From an uncultured Oscillospiraceae bacterium (GTDB lineage Bacteria > Bacillota > Clostridia > Oscillospirales > Acutalibacteraceae): a stretch of DNA of 24,938 bases. The stretch lies in the NCBI GenBank assembly GCA_900546735.1, contig URDW01000010.1, forward strand, positions 1 through 24,938, read 5' to 3'. This document shows positions 8,349-17,761 of the stretch, piece by piece. Numbering within the stretch: the stretch's first letter is position 1; every line of letters begins with the position of its first letter. The notes below the pieces were generated by a model that made no database searches, was not told where the DNA came from, and saw only the letters and a program-made list of their open reading frames with translations. A program made the position numbers and the translations under genes.

Positions 8349-9067
8349 TGCTGATCTTTCCTGCCATCGACATGCGCGCGGGCAAGCCGGTGCGCCTTTA
8401 TCAGGGCGATTTTTCCACGGCGCACCAGGTGGCCGGTGATGTGCTGGAAACGGCGCAGTCGTTTGAAAAAGACGGCGCCTCCTGGGTGCATATGGTCGAT
8501 CTGGACGGCGCGCTCGCCAAAAAGCCGGTCAATGCGGCGCCGGTACTGTCCGTGGTGCAAAATACCGGTTTAAAAGTAGAACTCGGCGGCGGTATCCGCA
8601 CGATGGAAGACATTGATTTTTATCTGTCCGCGGGCATTTCCCGGGTCATACTCGGCTCTGTCGCATTGAAAGAACCGGAGCTGGTGCGCACTGCGGTGCG
8701 CAAATACGGTGAAAAGATCGCCGTCGGCATCGATGCGAAAAACGGTTTCGTGGCGGCGGAGGGATGGGTAGACGGCTCAGATGTCTATTTTACAGATCTG
8801 GCCGTGCAGATGGAAAAAAGCGGTGTTGAAAATATAATTTTTACCGATATTTCAAAGGACGGCACGCTGGCCGGCCCGAATTTTGAGCAGCTTGCCGAGC
8901 TGCAGGCGGCGGTGCATTGCCGCATCACGGCCTCCGGCGGTATTTCTTGTATGGACGATCTGCGCCGTCTCTGTGACATGGGTCTTTATGCGGCCATCTG
9001 CGGCAAATCGATCTATTCTGAAACGGTAAATTTAAAAGAAGCGGTGGAGGTCTGTGAACATGCCTGA
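8348..9067 (+). CDS. hisA: ProFAR isomerase, phosphoribosylformimino-5-aminoimidazole carboxamide ribotide isomerase (HisA)
   Basis: HisA performs the Amadori rearrangement of ProFAR to PRFAR in a (beta/alpha)8 barrel. In the 239 residues I see the start [18 protein letters not shown] (4-21) with the catalytic D8, LGGGIRT (79-85) and GIDAKNG (127-133) with the second aspartate D129, and [15 protein letters not shown] (164-178), the phosphate-binding and C-terminal catalytic region. These features fit HisA rather than HisF. The gene overlaps hisB by one base and hisI by eight. In most bacteria hisA is flanked by hisH and hisF, which form the enzyme that uses its product; neither is here. Confidence 0.95.
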   Translation: MLIFPAIDMRAGKPVRLYQGDFSTAHQVAGDVLETAQSFEKDGASWVHMVDLDGALAKKPVNAAPVLSVVQNTGLKVELGGGIRTMEDIDFYLSAGISRVILGSVALKEPELVRTAVRKYGEKIAVGIDAKNGFVAAEGWVDGSDVYFTDLAVQMEKSGVENIIFTDISKDGTLAGPNFEQLAELQAAVHCRITASGGISCMDDLRRLCDMGLYAAICGKSIYSETVNLKEAVEVCEHA

Positions 9068-9383
9068 TCTGAAAAAATATTTTGAAAAATCGGAACTGAT
9101 CCCGGCCGTTGTGCAGGAAAAGGAGACCGGCGAGGTGCTGATGCTTGCCTACATGAACGAGGAAAGCCTGCAGAAAACGCTTGAGACCGGTTACACCTGG
9201 TTCTGGAGCCGGTCGCGCCGCTGCCTTTGGAACAAGGGCGCAACTTCCGGCCATGTGCAGAAGATCCATGCAATTTATGCGGACTGCGACAATGACACAC
9301 TGCTGATCACCGTTACTCAAACGGGCAGCGCCTGCCATACCGGCAGCCATTCCTGTTTTTTCAATCTGTTGAAGGAGTTTTAA
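9060..9383 (+). CDS. hisI: Phosphoribosyl-AMP cyclohydrolase (HisI)
   Basis: HisI opens the adenine ring of phosphoribosyl-AMP, the third step of histidine synthesis, as a zinc and magnesium dependent homodimer. The 107-residue protein is the stand-alone form. Signature motifs are [16 protein letters not shown] (50-65), the metal-binding DCDND (75-79) and [12 protein letters not shown] (89-100), whose C92 and C99 are zinc ligands together with C76. ATG 9060 is supported by GGAGG at 9046-9050, 9 nt upstream; GTG 9054 would leave only 3 nt. The gene overlaps the end of hisA by 8 nt. Confidence 0.95.
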   Translation: MPDLKKYFEKSELIPAVVQEKETGEVLMLAYMNEESLQKTLETGYTWFWSRSRRCLWNKGATSGHVQKIHAIYADCDNDTLLITVTQTGSACHTGSHSCFFNLLKEF

Positions 9384-9385
9384 AA

Positions 9386-9709
9386 GTGGACTATATTAAA
9401 CGCGAATACGAAACGATTTTAGAGCGGCGTGACGCCCAGGCGGAAAATTCCTACACTTCCTACCTGTTTGCACAGGGCATTGATAAAATTTTGAAAAAAG
9501 TCGGCGAGGAGTGCACCGAGGTCGTGATCGCTGCGAAAAACGGCCGAAAAGCGGAACTTGTCGGCGAAATTTCAGACCTGCTTTACCATGTTTTGGTGAT
9601 GATGGCCGAGCGCGGCGTATCGCTTGAGGATGTACAGCAGGAGCTGGACCGCCGCGCGGCGAAAAGCGGCAATTTGAAAACATTTCATCAGGTAGATAAA
9701 AATTCATGA
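9386..9709 (+). CDS. hisE: Phosphoribosyl-ATP pyrophosphohydrolase (HisE)
   Basis: HisE removes pyrophosphate from phosphoribosyl-ATP, the second step of the pathway. It is a small all-helical MazG-like fold of 107 residues, here separate from HisI. The metal-binding pattern is clear: KKVGEECTEVVIAAKN near 36-51 and ELVGEISDLLYHVLV near 56-70. GTG is the start codon, supported by GAAGGAG at 9371-9377 with 8-nt spacing; no in-frame ATG near the beginning preserves the family N-terminus. Its last bases overlap recJ (ATGA). Confidence 0.93.
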   Translation: MDYIKREYETILERRDAQAENSYTSYLFAQGIDKILKKVGEECTEVVIAAKNGRKAELVGEISDLLYHVLVMMAERGVSLEDVQQELDRRAAKSGNLKTFHQVDKNS

Positions 9710-11748
9710 CGCCAAGAATCTGGAAAGTCGCCGGTGCAGACCGGGAGCGGGCTTTACATCTGGTTGAAAAATTCGATATTGATCCGTTTGTCGCCTATAT
9801 TCTCGTCGAACGCGGGCTGACCGATGACGTGCAGGTCAGCGAGTTTTTAAGCGACGATGTGCGGCTGATGAACCCGTTTTTGCTTTCCGGCATGGAGGCG
9901 GCTGTGCAGCTGATCGAGCAGGCTGCCGACAATGGCGAAAAAATCTGCATTTACGGCGACTTTGACTGCGACGGGGCAACGGCTACGGCGCTGCTGTATT
10001 CCTATCTGGATACGATCGGCGCCGATGTGTTTTTTTATATTCCGCAGCGTGAGGGCGAAGGGTACGGCATGCATGCCGATGCAATCGAACGCATTGCCGA
10101 GCGCGGCGCAAAGCTTTTGATCACGGTCGACAACGGCATTGCGTGCGTAGATGAGGTGGCCGTTGCCAAAAGTCTTGGCATGCAGGTCATCATTACCGAC
10201 CACCACCAGATCCCGCCGCAGCTGCCGCAGGCGGATGCGGTCATTGATCCCCATCTGCAAAGCGATCTGGAATTTACCGATTTTTCCGGCGCCGGTGTGG
10301 CGTTTAAACTGGTCTGTGCGCTGCACGGCTCGGCCGATGAGATCCTAGAGGCTTACGGTGATCTGGCCGCCATCGGTACGATCGGCGACATTGTGCCGCT
10401 GCTTGGGGAAAACCGCGCTCTGGTCAAAGCCGGGCTGCAGATGTTGAACCGTTCGCCGCGTCCGGGCGTGCAGGCGCTGCGCAGTGTGATCGGCGACCAG
10501 GCGCGCAGCTATTCGGCCGGCGATGTGGCTTTTCGTATTGTGCCGCGCATCAACGCGGCCGGCCGGCTCGGCAGCGCTGATGCGGCGGTTAAGCTGCTGA
10601 TCAGCGAAGATTATGCCGAGGCGCTGGAAATGGCGGCTATCCTTGACCAGGAAAACGCCCGTCGCCGTGCGCTCGATACGCAGATCACACAGGAAATAGA
10701 AGAACTGCTTGTCCGTGAACCGGCACGTTTGCGCCGGCGCGTACTTGTTTTTTCCGGTGCATCGTACCACCCCGGGGTGATCGGCATAGCCGCTGCGCAT
10801 ATCTGCGAACGCTATGCCAAGCCCTGCATCGTTTTTGCCGTGGGTGAAAATGGCGAAGCACACGGTTCCTGCCGCAGCGTGGAGGGCTTCAATATTTATG
10901 AGGCGCTGTCCGCCTGCGCGTCTCTTTTAACACAGTTCGGCGGCCACCCGATGGCGGCGGGACTGTCTTTGCCGAGTGACCGGATCGATGCGTTTGCGCA
11001 GGCCATCAACGCCTATGCCGATTCGCTGGACGCTATGCCCGTGCCGGTTTTACACATCGATTGCAAGCTGGCTGTGCAGTATGCCAATTTGGCGCTTGCC
11101 CAAAGCCTGGAGACATTGCAGCCGTTCGGCGCCGGCAATGAAGAGGCGGTTTTCGGCCTTTACAATTTTGAAATCACGGGACTGCGCCCACTCGGTGAAA
11201 ACGGGCAGCATGTGCGAATCGAGGCCGTTAAAAAGGGCGTGCGCATGCAGGCGGCGCTTTTCGGCGTGCCGGCAGACCGTTTTGCCTATGTGGTGGGTGA
11301 TAAAATCGATTTGGCCGTCAAAATTTCGGTCAATTTGTATAAAGGCAGGCAGTATGTGTCGCTCCGTGCGGCCGATGTGCGCCTGCACGGCGCCGACACG
11401 GCGCGTTATTTTGAAGAAAAAGATGTTTATGAGCGGGCAGAACGCGGCCTTGTGCCCGGCGACCTGACGCCGCCGCGCGATGCGTTTGTGCTTGTTTACA
11501 GTTTCTTGAAAAAACACCCTGCACTGCACCTTTGTGCAGACGACCTTTATTTCCGCTTGCAGGGAAAAATTTCTTACAGTGCGCTAATGTACTGCATAAG
11601 TGCGTTTTGTGACTGCAAACTAATCCGTATGGAACCATATATCTGCCTGCTCAGTCACAGCGGTAAGGCCGACTTAATGGCCACGCCGACGGTGCAGGCG
11701 CTGAAAAGGAGGGCTTCGCATGACAAAATCAGAACCGCAGACGTATGA
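9706..11748 (+). CDS. recJ: Single-stranded-DNA-specific exonuclease RecJ
   Basis: RecJ is a 5'-3' single-strand DNA exonuclease used in recombinational and mismatch repair. The 680 residues contain the DHH phosphoesterase motifs in order: YGDFDCDG (83-90), TVDNGI (140-145), TDHH (164-167) and GTIGDIVPL (224-232), followed by NAAGRLGS (283-290). The DHHA1 part has GSCRS (387-391) and GGHPMAAG (412-419). An OB-fold region follows (about 450-560), then a short C-terminal extension. At 680 residues it is shorter than some Bacillus RecJ proteins of nearly 800 residues, with the difference in the C-terminal accessory part. Translation starts inside the hisE stop (ATGA), and the gene overlaps rel by 29 nt. 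Confidence 0.95.
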   Translation: MTPRIWKVAGADRERALHLVEKFDIDPFVAYILVERGLTDDVQVSEFLSDDVRLMNPFLLSGMEAAVQLIEQAADNGEKICIYGDFDCDGATATALLYSYLDTIGADVFFYIPQREGEGYGMHADAIERIAERGAKLLITVDNGIACVDEVAVAKSLGMQVIITDHHQIPPQLPQADAVIDPHLQSDLEFTDFSGAGVAFKLVCALHGSADEILEAYGDLAAIGTIGDIVPLLGENRALVKAGLQMLNRSPRPGVQALRSVIGDQARSYSAGDVAFRIVPRINAAGRLGSADAAVKLLISEDYAEALEMAAILDQENARRRALDTQITQEIEELLVREPARLRRRVLVFSGASYHPGVIGIAAAHICERYAKPCIVFAVGENGEAHGSCRSVEGFNIYEALSACASLLTQFGGHPMAAGLSLPSDRIDAFAQAINAYADSLDAMPVPVLHIDCKLAVQYANLALAQSLETLQPFGAGNEEAVFGLYNFEITGLRPLGENGQHVRIEAVKKGVRMQAALFGVPADRFAYVVGDKIDLAVKISVNLYKGRQYVSLRAADVRLHGADTARYFEEKDVYERAERGLVPGDLTPPRDAFVLVYSFLKKHPALHLCADDLYFRLQGKISYSALMYCISAFCDCKLIRMEPYICLLSHSGKADLMATPTVQALKRRASHDKIRTADV

Positions 11749-13918
11749 CGACGGTTTTGACGACTTTTTTGCACAGGTCAAGCAGACCGGTCAGTATGAC
11801 TGCGACAGGATCGAACATGCTTATCAGGTGGCAAAGGCTGCGCATGCGGGGCAGTTCCGCCGTTCCGGCGAACCGTATATCATGCACCCGGTCGCTGTGG
11901 CGGAGATTTTGTTTAAACTCGGTATGGACAACGAGTGTATCATCGGCGCGCTGCTGCACGATGTGGTGGAGGACACAAGCGTAACGCTCGACGACATCAA
12001 AAAGGATTTCGGCGACGAAGTGGCGCTTCTGGTCGATGGCGTTACAAAGCTCGGTAAAATTCCGCTGACAACGCGCGAAGAGGTGCAGGCCGAAAACATC
12101 CGCAAAATGTTCATGGCCATGAACGAGGACATCCGCGTGATCATCATCAAGCTGGCCGACCGGCTGCATAATATGCGCACGGCCAAGTACTGGCCGGATT
12201 ATAAACAGCGTGAAAAAAGCCTGGAAACGCTGGAGTTTTACGCGCCGATCGCGCACCGCCTCGGTATCCGGCAGTTTAAAGACGAGCTGGAGGACATCGC
12301 CATTTCTTACCTGGACCCGATCGGCTACCAGGAAATTGAAGACAGCCTAAAAATGAAGACGGCCGACGGCGAGAAGTTTTTGGACGAGATCACGAAGTCT
12401 ATCCAGGAACGCATCCAAAATATCGACGGTGCGCAGATCACGCACCGTGTCAAGAGCGTGCACGGCATTTACCGCAAGCTCTACATGAAAAACAAGTCGT
12501 TTGACGAGATCTACGACATTTATGCGGTGCGCATCATTGTGAATACCGTCATTGACTGTTACAATGTGCTCGGCATCATTCACGACATGTTTACGCCGCT
12601 GCCGCGCCGTTTTAAAGACTATATCTCCACGCCGAAGCCCAACATGTATCAGTCGCTGCACACCACGGTCATGTACAAGGGTATTCCGTTTGAGGTGCAG
12701 ATCCGTACCTGGGAAATGCACCGCACGGCCGAGTTCGGTATCGCCGCGCACTGGAAATACAAGCTTTCCGGTTCCGGCAAGGCCAATACCGACATGGGCG
12801 CGCGCCTGGCCTGGGTGCGCCGTATGCTGGAGACCGGCGAGGAATCGGTAGACCCGGACGATATGGTGCGCAGCATCAAAACCGACCTTTCGGTGGAGGA
12901 GATCTATGTGTTCACCCCGAAGGGCGAGGTCAAGTGTTTGCCAAACGGCTCCACGGTCATCGACTTTGCGTATGCGATCCATACAGAAGTCGGCAACAAA
13001 ATGGCCGGCGCTAAGGTGGACGGCCGCATCGTGCCGATCGACTATAAGCTCAGAACCGGCGAACGTGTAGAAGTTATTTTGTCCAAGCAGCCCGGCAAGG
13101 GCCCGTCGCGCGACTGGCTGTCGATCGTAAAGACCGGTGAAGCGCGCAACAAGATCCGTTCCTGGTTCAAGCGCGAGCGCCGCGAAGAAAATATAGGCCG
13201 CGGCCGCGCGCAGGTGGAAAACGAGTTCAAGCGCAATTATATCCGCTTTGAAAACGACGATTACGAAAAGTTTATCAGGCGCATTGCCGAAAAACAGCAC
13301 TGCCAGAGCGTAGATGATTTTTATGCGGCGCTTGGTTACGGCGGCCTGAATATTTCCAAGCTGATGCCCAGCATCAAAGAGGAGTACACCCGCAACTGGC
13401 GCCATACGCCGGCTGCCAAGAGCAGCAATTATATGGAGATCTCCTCTAAGCCGTCCAAGAGCAGCGGCGGCATTGTGGTGGAGGGCATCGACAACTGCCT
13501 GATCAACATGGCGCAGTGCTGCAATCCGGTGCCCGGCGATGAGATCATCGGCTTCATCACGCGGGGCAGGGGACTTACGATCCATCGGCGCAACTGTGTG
13601 AATGTGCCGAAAGATATTGAAAATTCCCCGGAACCGCAGCGCTGGGTCGCGGCGCACTGGGACGCATCGGTCAAGGTGGAAGCCGTCTCCACGCTGAATG
13701 TGTACGCGATCGACCGCGACGGCGTGGTGCTCGATATCACCATGGCGCTTTCAAATATGCATGTCAAGATCCAGTCGCTCAACGCACGCCCGATCAACGA
13801 CGGCAACTGCATCACAACGATCGTGCTTTGTGTAAATGGGCGCGAGCATCTGGAGGGCATCGTATCGCGCCTTTACAAAATCAACGGCGTGTATCATATT
13901 GAAAGGAACGGTGAGTGA
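11720..13918 (+). CDS. relA: Bifunctional (p)ppGpp synthetase/hydrolase (Rel/RelA-SpoT homologue)
   Basis: This long RSH protein makes and degrades the alarmone (p)ppGpp, and on starved ribosomes drives the stringent response. The 732 residues show the HD hydrolase ([11 protein letters not shown] at 47-57, LLHDVVEDT at 78-86), the synthetase domain (about 240-350, with RFKDYI at 297-302 and YQSLHTTV at 310-317), the TGS domain (about 393-455), the conserved-cysteine region [11 protein letters not shown] and a C-terminal ACT domain (about 660-732). The intact HD motif and the RxKD form of the synthetase loop point to the bifunctional type. ATG 11720 has a strong AAGGAGGG at 11706-11713, inside the recJ 3' end. 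It overlaps dtd by one base. Confidence 0.96.
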   Translation: MTKSEPQTYDDGFDDFFAQVKQTGQYDCDRIEHAYQVAKAAHAGQFRRSGEPYIMHPVAVAEILFKLGMDNECIIGALLHDVVEDTSVTLDDIKKDFGDEVALLVDGVTKLGKIPLTTREEVQAENIRKMFMAMNEDIRVIIIKLADRLHNMRTAKYWPDYKQREKSLETLEFYAPIAHRLGIRQFKDELEDIAISYLDPIGYQEIEDSLKMKTADGEKFLDEITKSIQERIQNIDGAQITHRVKSVHGIYRKLYMKNKSFDEIYDIYAVRIIVNTVIDCYNVLGIIHDMFTPLPRRFKDYISTPKPNMYQSLHTTVMYKGIPFEVQIRTWEMHRTAEFGIAAHWKYKLSGSGKANTDMGARLAWVRRMLETGEESVDPDDMVRSIKTDLSVEEIYVFTPKGEVKCLPNGSTVIDFAYAIHTEVGNKMAGAKVDGRIVPIDYKLRTGERVEVILSKQPGKGPSRDWLSIVKTGEARNKIRSWFKRERREENIGRGRAQVENEFKRNYIRFENDDYEKFIRRIAEKQHCQSVDDFYAALGYGGLNISKLMPSIKEEYTRNWRHTPAAKSSNYMEISSKPSKSSGGIVVEGIDNCLINMAQCCNPVPGDEIIGFITRGRGLTIHRRNCVNVPKDIENSPEPQRWVAAHWDASVKVEAVSTLNVYAIDRDGVVLDITMALSNMHVKIQSLNARPINDGNCITTIVLCVNGREHLEGIVSRLYKINGVYHIERNGE

Positions 13919-14370
13919 TGAAAGCGGTTTTACAGCGCGTCAGCGAGGCATCGGTCACGGTGGACGGCAGCGTGGTTTCGTCTGTCGGCCCCGGCTATTT
14001 GATCCTGCTCGGCGTGCAATCCGGCGATACTGAGGCTGATGCCGACAAGCTTTTGAAAAAAGTGCCGCATCTGCGCGTGTTTGAGGACGCGCAGGGCAAA
14101 ATGAACCTTTCGCTTTTGGACACCGGCGGCAGCGCGCTCGTCGTGTCGCAGTTCACACTGCTTGCCGACTGCCGGCACGGCCGCCGTCCCGGGTTTACGG
14201 ATTCGGCGCCGCCGGCCGAGGCAGAACGGCTTTATATGTATTTTGCTGACGGCCTGAAAGCGGCGGGCGTGTGCGATGTGCAGACCGGCGTGTTCGGGGC
14301 AGACATGAAGGTGCGCCTGCTCAATGACGGGCCGGTCACGATCTTACTGGATTCCAGGGAGCTGAAATGA
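13918..14370 (+). CDS. dtd: D-aminoacyl-tRNA deacylase (Dtd)
   Basis: Dtd hydrolyses D-amino acids, and glycine mischarged on tRNA-Ala, from tRNA as a cytoplasmic homodimer. The 150-residue protein has the family N-terminus [17 protein letters not shown] (1-17), the SQFTLLADC segment and the cross-subunit Gly-Pro-type motif region [11 protein letters not shown] (about 89-99). Length is typical. The start is ATG 13918, overlapping the rel stop as TGATG; a GTG one codon upstream is less likely. rel-dtd adjacency is very common in Bacillota. Confidence 0.95.
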   Translation: MKAVLQRVSEASVTVDGSVVSSVGPGYLILLGVQSGDTEADADKLLKKVPHLRVFEDAQGKMNLSLLDTGGSALVVSQFTLLADCRHGRRPGFTDSAPPAEAERLYMYFADGLKAAGVCDVQTGVFGADMKVRLLNDGPVTILLDSRELK

Positions 14371-14987
14371 TGCAAATCAAAACACTGACGATGGGCAGCA
14401 TGGACAATAACTGCTACCTTTTGACCGACGAGGCAAGCGGCAAAAGCGCACTGATCGACTGCCCGGATTTCAATGCAGATCTGGTGTCGTTTGTCGGTGA
14501 CGCCGATGTGCAGTATATTCTTTTGACCCATGGTCATTATGACCATATTCTCGGCGTGCTGCAGGCCAGGGAGCACTGGAAGGCGATGGTCTATATCGGC
14601 GAGCCGGACGGGCCGATGCTCGAAAGTTCAAAGCTTTCTTTGGCTGTGTTTACGCTGAAAGACCGCAGGCAAACGCCGTGCCGAGCCGATTTCTTTTTGC
14701 GCGACGGCAAGGTGATCCGTCTCGGCGAGACCGAGATACGGGTGCTGGCTACACCGGGCCATACGCGCGGCGGTGTCTGCTATCTGTGCGGTAACGCGCT
14801 TTTTACCGGCGACACGCTGTTCCGCCTTTCCTGCGGCCGTACAGATTTTCCGGGCGGCAGCAGCACTGAAATGCGCGCCAGCCTGCAGCGCCTGGCTGCG
14901 CTTGCTGGTGACTATACAGTCTATCCCGGCCACGGCCAAGCTTCCACGCTGGACTTTGAGCGCCGCTACAACACTTATTTGAGGTAA
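14367..14987 (+). CDS. Metallo-beta-lactamase-fold hydrolase (glyoxalase II-like, YqgX type)
   Basis: A 206-residue MBL-fold enzyme. The metal-binding motif THGHYDH (about 53-59) is followed by TPGHTRGG (about 130-137), FTGDTLF (about 147-153), RTDFPGG and a late PGHG (about 189-192), giving the full histidine/aspartate set of the class B and glyoxalase II families. The substrate cannot be read from sequence: relatives hydrolyse S-lactoylglutathione-like or bacillithiol thioesters. The start overlaps the dtd stop (ATGA), with AGGGAG at 14356-14361 just upstream; a second ATG at 14370 is equally possible. It sits between dtd and hemZ, a frequent clostridial order. Confidence 0.88.
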   Translation: MMQIKTLTMGSMDNNCYLLTDEASGKSALIDCPDFNADLVSFVGDADVQYILLTHGHYDHILGVLQAREHWKAMVYIGEPDGPMLESSKLSLAVFTLKDRRQTPCRADFFLRDGKVIRLGETEIRVLATPGHTRGGVCYLCGNALFTGDTLFRLSCGRTDFPGGSSTEMRASLQRLAALAGDYTVYPGHGQASTLDFERRYNTYLR

Positions 14988-14989
14988 TT

Positions 14990-16420
14990 ATGCTTTTATA
15001 TACGAATATGCCGGCGCTTCGCCATGAAATGGAATGTTTGTGCCGCGTTTTCTATCCGTTTGAAAAGATCGCTTTTGTGCCGCAGCCGCAGGCACAGTTG
15101 CACATTTTGGTAAAAGAGGATGCCGTGCTCGTCCAGGGCCGTGTCGGCGATACCGGCGTGCAGGACCGTGAAGCGCTCGAACCGTACGGCGCCGATGTGG
15201 CTGCCGCCCGCGCGCTTTACCGTGTGCTGTGCACCGTCAGCGGCATCGTGCCGAAATGGGGCGTGCTGACCGGCGTGCGCCCGGCCAAGTTGATGCACCG
15301 TATTGCGTCTGCACTCGGGCGCGAGGGGGCGGTGCAGGATTTTCAGACACGCCTGCTCGTCAGCCCGGAAAAGGCGCAGCTCGCAAGCGAGGTCATGACA
15401 CACGAGAACCGCTTGATCGCGCTGTCTAAGCCGGATTCTTTTTCGCTTTATATTGCCATACCGTTTTGTCCGACACGCTGCGCTTACTGTTCGTTTGTGT
15501 CGCATTCGGTAGAGGCCGGCAGCGCCAAAAAGCTGGTGGAGCCGTATGTGGAACTTTTGGTGCAGGAGATCGCGGCCGCCGGCGAGATCGCCCGCAGTCT
15601 CGGGCTTCGGCTGGAAACGGTCTACTTTGGCGGCGGCACGCCGACAACGCTGTCGGCCGAGCAGCTTTCGGTGCTGTTTGCCGCCGTGCGTTCGTCGTTT
15701 GATTTGTCGCACCTGCGCGAATACACGGTGGAAGCCGGCCGGCCCGACACGATCACGCGCGACAAGCTGATGGCTATTCAAAATGCAGGCGTCGCACGCA
15801 TCAGCATCAATCCCCAGTCCTTTTCCGACCGTGTACTGCAGGCCATTGGCCGGGCACATACGCCGGACGATACGCTGCGTGCTTTTGAACTGGCGCGCGC
15901 GTGCGGCTTTTCCTGTATCAATATGGATCTGATCGCCGGCCTGCCGGAGGATGACCCCGCGTCTTTTGCAAACAGTGTGGACACGGCCATCCGTCTTGGC
16001 GCTGAAAACATTACGGTGCATACACTGGCGGTGAAAACGGCTTCGTTTTTAGCCGGTGGGGGCAAAAAGCTTTGCAGCGCCGCCGATACGGACGAAATGG
16101 TCAGCTACAGTGCCGCCGCGCTGCGTGCGGCCGGGTATTACCCTTACTATATGTACCGCCAGAGCAAATCGGTCGGCAACCTGGAAAATGTCGGCTGGTG
16201 CAAACCGGATATGGACAGCCTTTACAATGTGTACATGATGGATGAAACACACAGCGTGTTCGGCTGCGGCGCCGGCGCGGTCACCAAACTGCGTGCGCCG
16301 GGCGGTGCGCAGATCGAACGGATCTACAATTTCAAATATCCTTATGAGTACATAAGCCGCTTTGACGAAATGCTGCAGCGCAAAGCGCGCATATCTGAAT
16401 TTTATGAGGAATATAAATAG
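14990..16420 (+). CDS. hemZ: HemZ-type radical SAM protein (coproporphyrinogen III oxidase family)
   Basis: A 476-residue radical SAM enzyme related to oxygen-independent coproporphyrinogen oxidases. A divergent N-terminal domain (1-150) is followed by the cluster motif CPTRCAYC (C160, C164, C167), the SAM-binding VYFGGGTPT (211-219), a VEAGRPDTI segment, RISINPQSF and MDLIAGLP. The layout (N-terminal extension plus HemN-like barrel) and neighbours match HemZ in Bacillus and Clostridia. Whether the protein really acts in haem synthesis is uncertain: many HemZ-bearing Clostridia make no haem, and no other haem gene is visible here. ATG 14990 has TTTGAGG 5 nt upstream and follows the MBL gene by 2 nt. 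Confidence 0.88.
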   Translation: MLLYTNMPALRHEMECLCRVFYPFEKIAFVPQPQAQLHILVKEDAVLVQGRVGDTGVQDREALEPYGADVAAARALYRVLCTVSGIVPKWGVLTGVRPAKLMHRIASALGREGAVQDFQTRLLVSPEKAQLASEVMTHENRLIALSKPDSFSLYIAIPFCPTRCAYCSFVSHSVEAGSAKKLVEPYVELLVQEIAAAGEIARSLGLRLETVYFGGGTPTTLSAEQLSVLFAAVRSSFDLSHLREYTVEAGRPDTITRDKLMAIQNAGVARISINPQSFSDRVLQAIGRAHTPDDTLRAFELARACGFSCINMDLIAGLPEDDPASFANSVDTAIRLGAENITVHTLAVKTASFLAGGGKKLCSAADTDEMVSYSAAALRAAGYYPYYMYRQSKSVGNLENVGWCKPDMDSLYNVYMMDETHSVFGCGAGAVTKLRAPGGAQIERIYNFKYPYEYISRFDEMLQRKARISEFYEEYK

Positions 16421-16423
16421 ATT

Positions 16424-17332
16424 ATGGTTGAACTGGATGCGTTAAATAGGGCCGTAAACACCGAGCTTTCTGCTTTTGTGCAGGCATGTGAGGCGCGCTA
16501 CCGGCACGATTTGGAAAGCATTTGTGCCGGCATTCGCGAATCTGGCTGTCGTGCGCTTTTGATCGCCGGGCCGTCGTGTGCCGGCAAAACAACGACTTCG
16601 TCACTGGCTGCGCAGCTGCTGGCCAGTGTGCCCGGCAGGGTTTACAATCTGTCCCTGGACGATTATTTTCACAATGTGGACGATCAGCGTGCCATGTACG
16701 GTGAAAATGTGGATTTCGATGCCATCGAGGCACTGAACCTGGAACTTTTGCACAGCCAGCTTGCCCAAATGATGAATGGGCAGGAGACGCGCCTGCCGCG
16801 CTTCGACTTTTTGCAGGGCAGGCGTGTGGACAGCGGCCGCACCGCGGCGCTTGCGCCGGACGATTTCTTGATCGTGGAGGGCATCCACGCCCTGCACCCG
16901 CAGGTGCTGCACGCGTTTTCCGGCCAGAAAGTGCAGACGATGTTTATTGATGTAGAAGAAGAGGTCGTGCAAAACGGCAGCGTGCTTTTCAGCAAGCGCG
17001 ATCTTCGTTTTCTGCGCCGTATCGTGCGCGATTACCGCTTCCGCGGCAGTTCGGTCGAAAACACCTACCGCCTTTGGGACAATGTTGTGAAAAACGAGGA
17101 AAAGTCGCTGCTGCCGTATCGCGACCGGGCTGCTTACCGGTTGAATACGTTTATCGGTTATGAGTGTGCGCTGTTGTCGGCCGATGTCCGCGCGCTTTTG
17201 CCGGCAGCACAGGGCACGCCTTACGCGAAGGATGCTGCGCGGCTGCTGCGGGCTGCGTCAGAATTGCCGTCTGTGCCGCGCTGCGTTGTTCCGAAAGGCT
17301 CACTTTTGGAAGAATTTGTAGGCAGGCCTTGA
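16424..17332 (+). CDS. Uridine kinase/phosphoribulokinase-family P-loop kinase
   Basis: A 302-residue P-loop kinase. The Walker A is GPSCAGKTT (49-57), where relatives usually have GPSSSGKTT; then LSLDDYFHN (77-84), a PRFDFLQGRR segment (125-134) and the Walker B-like FLIVEGIHALHP (148-159). The C-terminal half keeps the RFLRRIVRDYRFRG block typical of clostridial nucleoside-kinase homologues of the udk family. Many clostridial members carry a long N-terminal TGS/threonyl-tRNA-synthetase-like extension; this one begins only about 45 residues before the P-loop. The substrate is not certain, so no symbol is given. It ends the tight run begun by hisZG, and its stop overlaps the -35 of the next promoter. 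Confidence 0.8.
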   Translation: MVELDALNRAVNTELSAFVQACEARYRHDLESICAGIRESGCRALLIAGPSCAGKTTTSSLAAQLLASVPGRVYNLSLDDYFHNVDDQRAMYGENVDFDAIEALNLELLHSQLAQMMNGQETRLPRFDFLQGRRVDSGRTAALAPDDFLIVEGIHALHPQVLHAFSGQKVQTMFIDVEEEVVQNGSVLFSKRDLRFLRRIVRDYRFRGSSVENTYRLWDNVVKNEEKSLLPYRDRAAYRLNTFIGYECALLSADVRALLPAAQGTPYAKDAARLLRAASELPSVPRCVVPKGSLLEEFVGRP

Positions 17333-17357
17333 AAAAGGCAGTGTATTTGCATATAAT
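17329..17357 (+). promoter_or_regulatory. Predicted sigma-A promoter for the small helical protein gene
   Basis: TTGAAA at 17329-17334, a 17-nt spacer and a perfect TATAAT at 17352-17357. The -35 overlaps the stop codon of the upstream kinase gene. The predicted start site lies about 45 nt before the ATG at 17409. It suggests the short gene has its own transcript ended by the terminator at 17762. Confidence 0.75.
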
Positions 17358-17408
17358 AAAGATATATTCGGCATGTACGGGACTTATAAAGAGAAGCGAG
17401 GTAACGCT

Positions 17409-17732
17409 ATGAGCAACTTTGATGAGTTTATCAACAAAACGAAAAATATGAATTTTGACGATATGATCTCCAAAACCAAAAATGTGGCCGAAGAGCTTTC
17501 ACGCCGCGGCGCCAGTGCACTCGAAGTCTCGAAAAAGCGCATTGAACTGCTCGACAGCAAAAGCAAGCTTTCCCGGCTTTACGAGGATTTTGGCCATATG
17601 CTTTACGATGCAAAGAACGGCCATGAGGTCAGCGACGTGGACATTAACGTAAAGTTTGAGGAGATCACGCAGCAAAAAAGCAAGATCGAAGCGCTGACGG
17701 CGGAACTGGAAGAATCGAAAAAAACATTTTAA
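17409..17732 (+). CDS. Small helical/coiled-coil protein of unknown function
   Basis: I do not recognise this 107-residue protein with certainty. It has no signal peptide, membrane segment or cysteine. It is charged and almost wholly helical by composition, beginning with two related blocks (FDEFINKTKN at 4-13 and FDDMISKTKN at 16-25), and it ends in a KIEALTAELEESKK heptad-like stretch. The middle (SKLSRLYEDFGHMLYDAKNG) resembles a group of short clostridial proteins, some of which carry a C-terminal zinc ribbon; none is present here. ATG 17409 has GAGG 7 nt upstream. A strong promoter and an 11-bp-stem terminator enclose it, suggesting a monocistronic and well expressed gene. Confidence 0.75.
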   Translation: MSNFDEFINKTKNMNFDDMISKTKNVAEELSRRGASALEVSKKRIELLDSKSKLSRLYEDFGHMLYDAKNGHEVSDVDINVKFEEITQQKSKIEALTAELEESKKTF

Positions 17733-17761
17733 GCCGTTTCTTTGTGCATAAGAATAAGCGA

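Noticed and set aside
13918..16420. hisS-aspS expected near rel-dtd-hemZ in many Clostridia
   Set aside because: No aminoacyl-tRNA synthetase is present. The HisRS-like sequence in the window is the HisZ part of the fusion, which is joined to HisG.
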